From positions 25,880,882 to 25,944,881 of the forward strand of contig JAAONU010000006.1 in assembly GCA_012932295.1 (NCBI GenBank): a stretch of 64,000 nt of DNA. The letters run 5' to 3'. The DNA comes from Cyclina sinensis. Taxonomy: Eukaryota; Mollusca; Bivalvia; Venerida; Veneridae. Of this stretch, positions 57,147-64,000 are shown piece after piece (positions within the stretch are counted from its first letter, which is position 1; each line of letters begins with the position of its first letter). The notes beneath the pieces were generated by a model. It was not told the DNA's origin. It searched no databases and saw only the letters and a list, made by a program, of their open reading frames with translations. A program made the position numbers and the translations under genes.

Positions 57147-60024
57147 CTGAAAGCAAAAGAAACTACATCAGCAAACTGATACGTCTCAATGAATTTTATG
57201 TAGACAAACAGGTTCAAGAAGAAATTATAAGGTTCTTTAGACCTTGCATCTTGTTGGAGCTAAGTGAATAATTGACATTGTAAAAGTTAACAAAAATAGA
57301 ACTGAATCACACTTTAACGTAGCTGCAATAATAAACAAAGTTATGAATATTGCTAAAGGAGACGTGCGAGCCTTTATTCTTTTAGGAGAATAGCATATCA
57401 AATCTCAAAATGAAAATACAAATGTCGGCCATTTAATATATATTTAAATAATGTTCATTTTACGAATTTTGACTTCATAAACTTCTACAGTCCGAATGAA
57501 TCACTCAGTAAAATGTCAAAGTGAGTCTTTGGAAAAGGGTAAATTGAAAGTGTTATATAGTTTTTAAGAGATTTGAGATTAACATTTCATGAAATGTAAC
57601 TTTTAACCCTTAGACCTGAAACTGTGATTAAAAATGTACTGCATCTTTTTTGAACGGCAGGTATACTCTTCAAAACTATGTCGCATATATTCAAGGTACA
57701 ACAATCTTACATTTATTTAACTGTCAAGTACATCACGTTAAGTTTTATGTCTTTTTTATTGCTGACATATTTATACTTTCCCTTTGCATTCTCTTCAAAA
57801 CCAGAACCTTATTGCCTCTTTTCCTAATATATAAAAAAATCAATGGTGGTAATAATCGGGATTTGCTCGCACATTTTTGTTAAAACAAAGTTACCGAAAA
57901 AAATGCTGTCTAATTCACAGTTAATGTGCTACAGGAATACCGTCTCAAAACAAAGTTATAAATTAAATGCAAGAAAATGAATTTCAAACACAAACCAACT
58001 GTAAAAATTTAGAAGGACACTATTCCTTTATTTCGAAATGAACTATTGAGCTTTAAATGCAAGTTGACAGCGAAGTAGCTAAATTAAGGAATAAAATGCA
58101 TGAAATCACGATGGTCCTGAATCAACAAACAACAAGATCTTTATATCTTTTTGCTACACTGAATGTCACAAACAAAACTTTCAGCGGAACAAATGGTATA
58201 ACATTTATTTGCGTGTTGTTGTGATAATTATATATATGTCAGTGTACGTTGTGAAATAAATGATATCAATTTCATTTATCAAATAGCAGACATTATTTAT
58301 ATATCTGCTTTTAGAAGATGATAATAACAGTAATACTATGCACTCTTGACTGTTTATTATTCCTTCATATTTAGCAAGTTTGAGTTCCCAGTCAAATAAA
58401 GAAGATTTCCTGTCTAAATACTTCCAAATGTAAAACGTTCTGTATGATAGTATAGTTTATTGTAGTAAAATTAGTTTGACATGTGAGTTTTCCTTTACAT
58501 TTATGGTTTGCAGCTCTTTTGCTGATGAGCCATCTACCTGAAGCCGTCTTATAGTAATTCACAATTCACACATCTGTATAGTAATACTTCTGTTCTTCTT
58601 GACTACTTATACATACACTGTACACACATTTCTTAACCTTTGTAAATCTGTATTTATTCCAGTAAAATAACGACTATTACCATTTAAGCTTTGTGTTTGC
58701 AATATCCACAAACATCAAACAATAACAAGATACTGAAACAGACTTTTATGTACATATCAGACTGGCGTGGTGGACCTGCATATAAAATATCTAGTCTGCA
58801 GATGCATTAAGCAGAATAATGACAGTCGTAATTACGAAACACACTATCTAGCAGATTAGATCTTAAGACATTTCTTAACATAGTACCATTTCACTTTGCT
58901 TTAATATTTCCAACTAAGCACCAGTAAAAACCACAATTCTACAAAAGAAAACCCACCATAACATTAATGACTCAAGATAAAGTTCTTTTTGTAAGCAGCT
59001 AAAGTTGAAGATCGGACAGATTTTGAAGAACAACAGATGAAATAAAAACAAGCTTCCAACATATACCAACATAAATCCGTCACCGAAACAGACCAACATA
59101 CGTTTTGTGGTTAAATTTCCTAAACACCTAGCCGTACAAAAAAGCAGTATCCAAAACTTCATTCAGCAGCCCAGAGAAAATTATTACAGTAGGAACTCCG
59201 CTCGACAAAATTTAGTTTTGAGTAATGTTCGTATCAAACTCTTTACAAATTTATTTGAACTCAAGAAGGGATACAAGAAGAGATTCGAGGGCAATGGATT
59301 ATAATAGTGACACTGTATCCCCTTGCAATAATGCAACAAACAAACAAATTTAAGAAATTGATATCTCCAGCCAATTAATGCGTAACTGGAGAGGCCAGTG
59401 CCTTGTAAACGTCACATGCAAGAGTGGAAGTGTAGCATTAGTCCATATGAACAAAGGTGTGATGTTACATTATCTGAATGTTTACATGATTCCTAAATAA
59501 ATTTCGTCACAAAGAGAAGAGGAAGTACAAGGGAGTACTAAGTATAAAAAGTAAAGATATTAAGATACTTTATCAGTCTTCCTGAATTGACGGATTTAAA
59601 ATAATGATCAGTGAATGGCAGAGATTGTGTCACTGTTTTGGTAAGGTTTGACAAAGGACAAATGATGATGTCTAGTGTGTGTCAAAGGGTATGGATGGCA
59701 TTGCAGATATACTGCTGGAAGTTTTTCGTTTGTATGAAAAAGTTAAAACCTCTGTATTTACTGTTTGATTAAAGGAAACACACATTTATTTCCATTGTGA
59801 CTGTGAAAGAAACTGAACTCGGAATTAAAGTTGGTGGTTTTTAAAGACACAGTTGTGTTTGTGGAAGATTTTATACAACTATCCTACGAATTTTTAGACC
59901 AGTGTTTTGAAAGTATAATGTCCAAAGGTGGAGGAAGTTCAAATGCAGAACCAGTTTTTATTATGGCAATTTAGATATAGTCAACTGTGCCACTTTTATT
60001 CATGAATATTGTTATATCTGTAAG
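57147..60024. other. Outer right arm, nothing coding recognised
   Basis: Mirrors 39130-42139. I see no exon with both splice sites that is conserved between the arms. Confidence 0.45.
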
Positions 60025-60646
60025 ATAATGGAGACACAAAATCCACAGTTTATGACTTGAAAACATTTTGCAATCATTATATTCTATTATTATACAACAT
60101 TTAAATTTAACTATCCAGATAGAGCTCCTTTTAGAATTAAATAAGGATAATTTAAAGGTAAATTGTCAAAGTGTTCCAAGTACATTCAACCAGCCACAAT
60201 GAATTTTGTCTCCGTCAAGAAAATTGATAACACTGGTTAGACAACATACGGCCATAACTGCACTGTAATCTTTAACAGTATTCTGCAAGCAGTATGTACC
60301 CATTGTTATATTAGATCCAACTAGTTAAGACTCTGGATAGAAATAATTCCAGTCTCTATCAAATCACAGAGCAACAAATCTTAGTTAGTGAAATTTTACG
60401 TGAGATAAGAAAGCGTGACGGACGGACAAACAACGCAAAAAGGACGCTATATTTCATCTTCTAAGTTTGTTCTTCACTGACCGGATTACTAACCCTCCTC
60501 ACCAGAAAATTCTCAACACCAAAAGACTGAACACTGACAAATCAACCACACAAAGCTTTACACTAATCTGACTAAATTATCATTAACCAAATTATCACTA
60601 ACCAAACCCATTATCTGAGTAGATGTTATCTCTAATACCTGTAGAT
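60025..60646. other. Unique sequence beyond the palindrome
   Basis: No inverted partner and no gene recognised. Confidence 0.5.
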
Positions 60647-60704
60647 TTAGAAGGCAAACAGTCCTCCTCCAAGCCCGAGACTGCTGAACATCATGAGGTC
60701 CATC
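60647..60704 (-). CDS. Second terminal exon of the neighbour family
   Basis: Acceptor AATTTTAG on the minus strand, then MDLMMFSSLGLGGGLFAF and TAA at 60647-60649. It shares the LMMF-x-x-LG-x-GGG pattern with the exons at 57098 and 42140, so it is a paralogous or alternative last exon. It lies just outside the inverted repeat. Upstream exons are not identified. Confidence 0.5.
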
Positions 60705-62252
60705 CTAAAATTAATATTGCATTTTACACAACCACTAAATCTATTTGGATTCTTAATTGGAGAATGTTTGTGTCCTATAAAACGGAACACTGCAGAAACT
60801 TCGAGAATGTAAGCTCAAAGTAATACCAGGACAGTATTACTTTCCAAAAGCTCAAACATCTGTAAAACTGAATTTATTTTCGAGACATATGAATACCATT
60901 GATCATAAAAAAACTGATAGAAAATAATGAAAACAGATAGATTCTAACAGATTCAGATTTCCAAAAAGACTCGGAAAAAAACAGTCGAAGTTATCAACGA
61001 AATATCAAAGGGAGATCATAAGTAAAGAGGGAGTTCTTGTTACGGGCCAAAGGTTGAATCATAAAAGATGAAATCTGATTACTTATCAGTCACCCGTAAT
61101 TTTGCTCTAAATGAATCTAGTCTAGTAATTTTTTGAAAGCATGTAGGAAAATTATTTTTATCATCAGCAGTACTAAAACTCTGTACCTTAAATTGACAAA
61201 CTCAGATCATTCAAATAAAATCAACAAGTACAAGTAGAAAAGTAAAACAAAATATGATTTTCTATTAATTATACTTTTTTTGTTTCCTATTTTTATTCAA
61301 ACGGGTATATAAAGTTAAATGGTGAACCATGATAAAATATAACGTTATTTTCTCGATTACATAAATAATGTTTGTGTTATTTAATGTTAGTATGATTTGT
61401 TATTGTCTTGTGTTTTTCTTTTTAATAATATATGATATGTGTACTTCTGGGATCAAAGATTCGCTTAAATCGATACGAAGCTATTGTTTGCCAAGTCGTT
61501 TTGGGAATTCTTAATGTTTTAAATATTACAACGTTTCTGGTATCCTCAGTGGCCGGCACGGAACTTGATTTTAGAACTAACTTTTCGAAGTCATACTCAC
61601 TAAACTAGGCAAAGGGGACTCTTAATTCTTTGCATTGTATTGTTCATGTGTGAAAGCATAGAAAAAGAAACAAGAATATATGCGTTTCGTCTAGTACAAT
61701 GAAGTTTATGTTAAAAAGAGGTTAGTGCAGCAAATAATGACCTAAGAAGATACATGAAGAGCATGGACACGTTTAAACTTCAATTACATCTCTCATCTGA
61801 ACTTCAGATAAAGAAATGATGTTTTTTCTTAGACAAATATGAAGTTAAAAAACATGAAATTTACACTTTATAATTCTATTCAGTATTTACTGATGTTGCC
61901 ACTGCTGCAGCCCAATCGTTTTTACAAAAGTGCACATAGGAAACCTCAAAATGGTTTAGTTCTTTTACTGGCACATGTAAGGTTAAGTAAGTTGATATAA
62001 TATACCAAGTGTAGTTTTAGATCTTTTCATATCATATAATTTTCCCTTATCCCTGAATTTCTGGCATAAATATGCACGGGAAGGCAACTTTTGTGAAACA
62101 AAAATTCACAGGCCATATTCACTGGCATGTATAAATATATTTTTTCTGGTCAGATGAAAGCCACTTTTAAAGCTACATTTCAGAATTGTGCAATATATTA
62201 TTTAAACACCATGTTACATTTTATAAGCCGTGTAAATTTTATTTAGTAATAT

Positions 62253-62295
<43 letters not shown>

Positions 62296-64000
62296 CGGGT
62301 GCAAATTGAGAGTAAGTAGACAGCAAACTGATCGAAAAATTTGTACTTTTTTTTTAAGAAAGAAAATAGACTGAGCATAAACAGAAGCAATGCGCTACAT
62401 TCCTAGACGTATGATCCAAGATTAAAACTTCAAATGATATATAGTATAGTTAAATACTTGCTAACTATTGTGAAAACCGGAAAGCATATTAGTACCAAGC
62501 ACGTTAGTACCAAGCAAAACTATCTAATTCTTACAGGTTATTGTTTTGAGGTGGAGGGTTGAAAGTGTTGGAGCTGAAATTTGCAATGTTAGTACACTTC
62601 TAATAGAAAGAATTATTGGAAATCATATGTTTAATTAGAAAGTATTCGTTCGAGTCTTATTTCGAAACTGATATAGTACAAGAAGAAAAGATTTAAACCA
62701 ATGCAGATGCAAATGACGAGTATATGAAATGACTGCATGAGTCAAGCAAATACTAAAAGAGTGATATGCTTACTGTATATTAAATCTTAATTAACAGTAT
62801 TACAAAAATTACATAATTATATAGTTTTAATACAATATGAATTGCTAAGTATAAAATATGCAACTAGTCTGTAAGCATTTGTATAAGTTAATAAACATAG
62901 TTTTAAAGAAAGAGATCAATATTTAGAAAATCATTTAAGTCACCGAATATCACCTAACTGCACAGTTTTCACATATACTATTCACAATATTTATTTATTG
63001 CATACTAAAATGAATAGATCAAATATGAGGAAAAGATAGGAGAGGCGTTCATAATACTATGCATTAATGAAGAATTACTTAAGCAGTTAACACAACTGCA
63101 TTATGGAAAGAAATATTACTTTCACAAGTACAAAGAAGATATGTCAGATTGCAGTAATTCATTGAACTAGCGCAAAATAAAAAACTTAGAAGGATTGTGA
63201 CACAGTTAAAGAATACTAAATTGATTAAGAGCGCTAACACTTCGAATATTGATTCTTTAAGCGTGAAATTCTAACGACCGTATTTTGTATTAAGTCTAAA
63301 TTATTAACATTTAAAATCCAATAAGGATAATTAGATTAATTGGATAAAAAGTGGTATTAAAATCTCCCTACAAAGTTCAAGCAACGCACAGACAAAAACA
63401 ATTGTTTGAATAAAATTTTCATGCAAAAACTGGCTATCCATGTCATCTGAGTGTATAAGTCATCACAATGACTGCAAGAATTTCAAGTACGACTGATATT
63501 TTTCTTTCGCGATAGATTTTAATCTGTGTGCAATTAGGGACAATTCGGTGATACTTCATATGTTATTTAGTCAAAGCATCTGGGGTATGAAAAGCAAACA
63601 AGGAATCTCACAATGCATTTTGTTGCGGAGAATGGAAGTCAAAAAAGCTGAAATGCATAAAACATACAGACGGCTATTTCTAAACAAGTCGATACATATA
63701 TGCAATATCTTTTACACAGAAACACTTTGTAGATATCAATGATGATTCTTCTAAAACAACACAACATATTGTAATTGCATAAAACTTGTGAATAATTTTA
63801 AAACCCATGCCAGTTTTGTGCAAAAATTGAAACAAGCAAATATTACATTATGTGCTCTGACAGAGATAACGGTGTCGGCCTTCAACCAAATGAGTTACAT
63901 TTTTTAAATCCTCATAACGAAAACAAATCTTTTAAATTCTACAAACAATGAGATGTTTGGACAAAAGGCTCTAAAGAACTTAATTTCCTTTGATTTAATA
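60705..64000. other. Right-end region without recognised genes
   Basis: AT-rich. The only feature I can support is the AT microsatellite. It may be intron of the minus-strand neighbour. The short open frames show no family resemblance. Confidence 0.45.
62256..62293. repeat. (AT)n microsatellite
   Basis: 38 bp of uninterrupted AT dinucleotide repeat. Confidence 0.95.

Larger units (their letters stand above)
49943..60024. repeat. Large inverted repeat, right arm
   Basis: Reverse-complement partner of 39130-48190, interrupted by the hAT element at 54443-55613. It carries the EGF-gene 3' end on the plus strand and the neighbour's last exon on the minus strand. Confidence 0.93.

Overview
This is a eukaryotic window, AT-rich and intron-rich. 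It most likely comes from a lophotrochozoan invertebrate such as a bivalve mollusc. That placement is inferred from the gene style, a SINE-like tRNA-derived fragment and a DIRS/Ngaro-type retroelement; no marker gene fixes the taxon. Almost the whole window is the 3' part of one large plus-strand gene. The gene encodes a type I membrane protein made of very many calcium-binding EGF-like domains. Each domain is one exon of 123 bp (41 codons) with phase-1 introns on both sides (junction G|AT, donor GTATGT or GTAAGT). I find 48 full-length in-frame EGF exons on the plus strand, one exon cut by the left window edge, and about a dozen decayed ones. The gene ends with a juxtamembrane exon, a transmembrane exon and a short cytoplasmic-tail exon (stop at 56009-56011). 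The start codon and signal peptide are not in the window.

Layout: 1-14030 holds scattered, diverged EGF exons in long introns. It also holds a mosaic duplication with decayed exons (772-3668), MITE-like insertions, a SINE-like fragment, a minisatellite (10040-10450), a dead DIRS/Ngaro-type tyrosine-recombinase retroelement on the minus strand (about 10980-13150) and a 367-bp tandem duplication. 14031-33540 is a young array in which a three-exon cassette (types a, b, c) is repeated as a unit of about 1.8 kb. There are nine a-b-c units, then two shortened 1.26-kb units without b, then a final a exon. 33541-39129 returns to diverged exons and ends in an EGF exon cut short.

39130-60024 is a large inverted repeat. 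Its arms are about 9 kb (left, 39130-48190) and 10 kb (right, 49943-60024), around a 1.75-kb spacer. Each arm carries the 3' end of the EGF gene (six EGF exons, juxtamembrane, transmembrane and tail exons) and, tail to tail with it, the last exon of a convergent neighbour. The right arm contains an extra 1,171-bp hAT-type insertion with a perfect 8-bp target-site duplication. Three EGF exons carry the same frameshift or nonsense lesion in both arms, so that decay predates the inversion-duplication. 60025-64000 is mostly featureless apart from a second, related terminal exon of the neighbour family and an AT microsatellite.

How it fits together: because every EGF exon is phase-symmetric, exons can be gained, lost or skipped without changing the frame. 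The window shows that process in many stages: cassette amplification, homogenisation, non-homologous junctions, exon decay and inverted duplication. Some of these structures (the identical duplication near the left edge and the palindrome) could also be assembly joins between diverged haplotypes.
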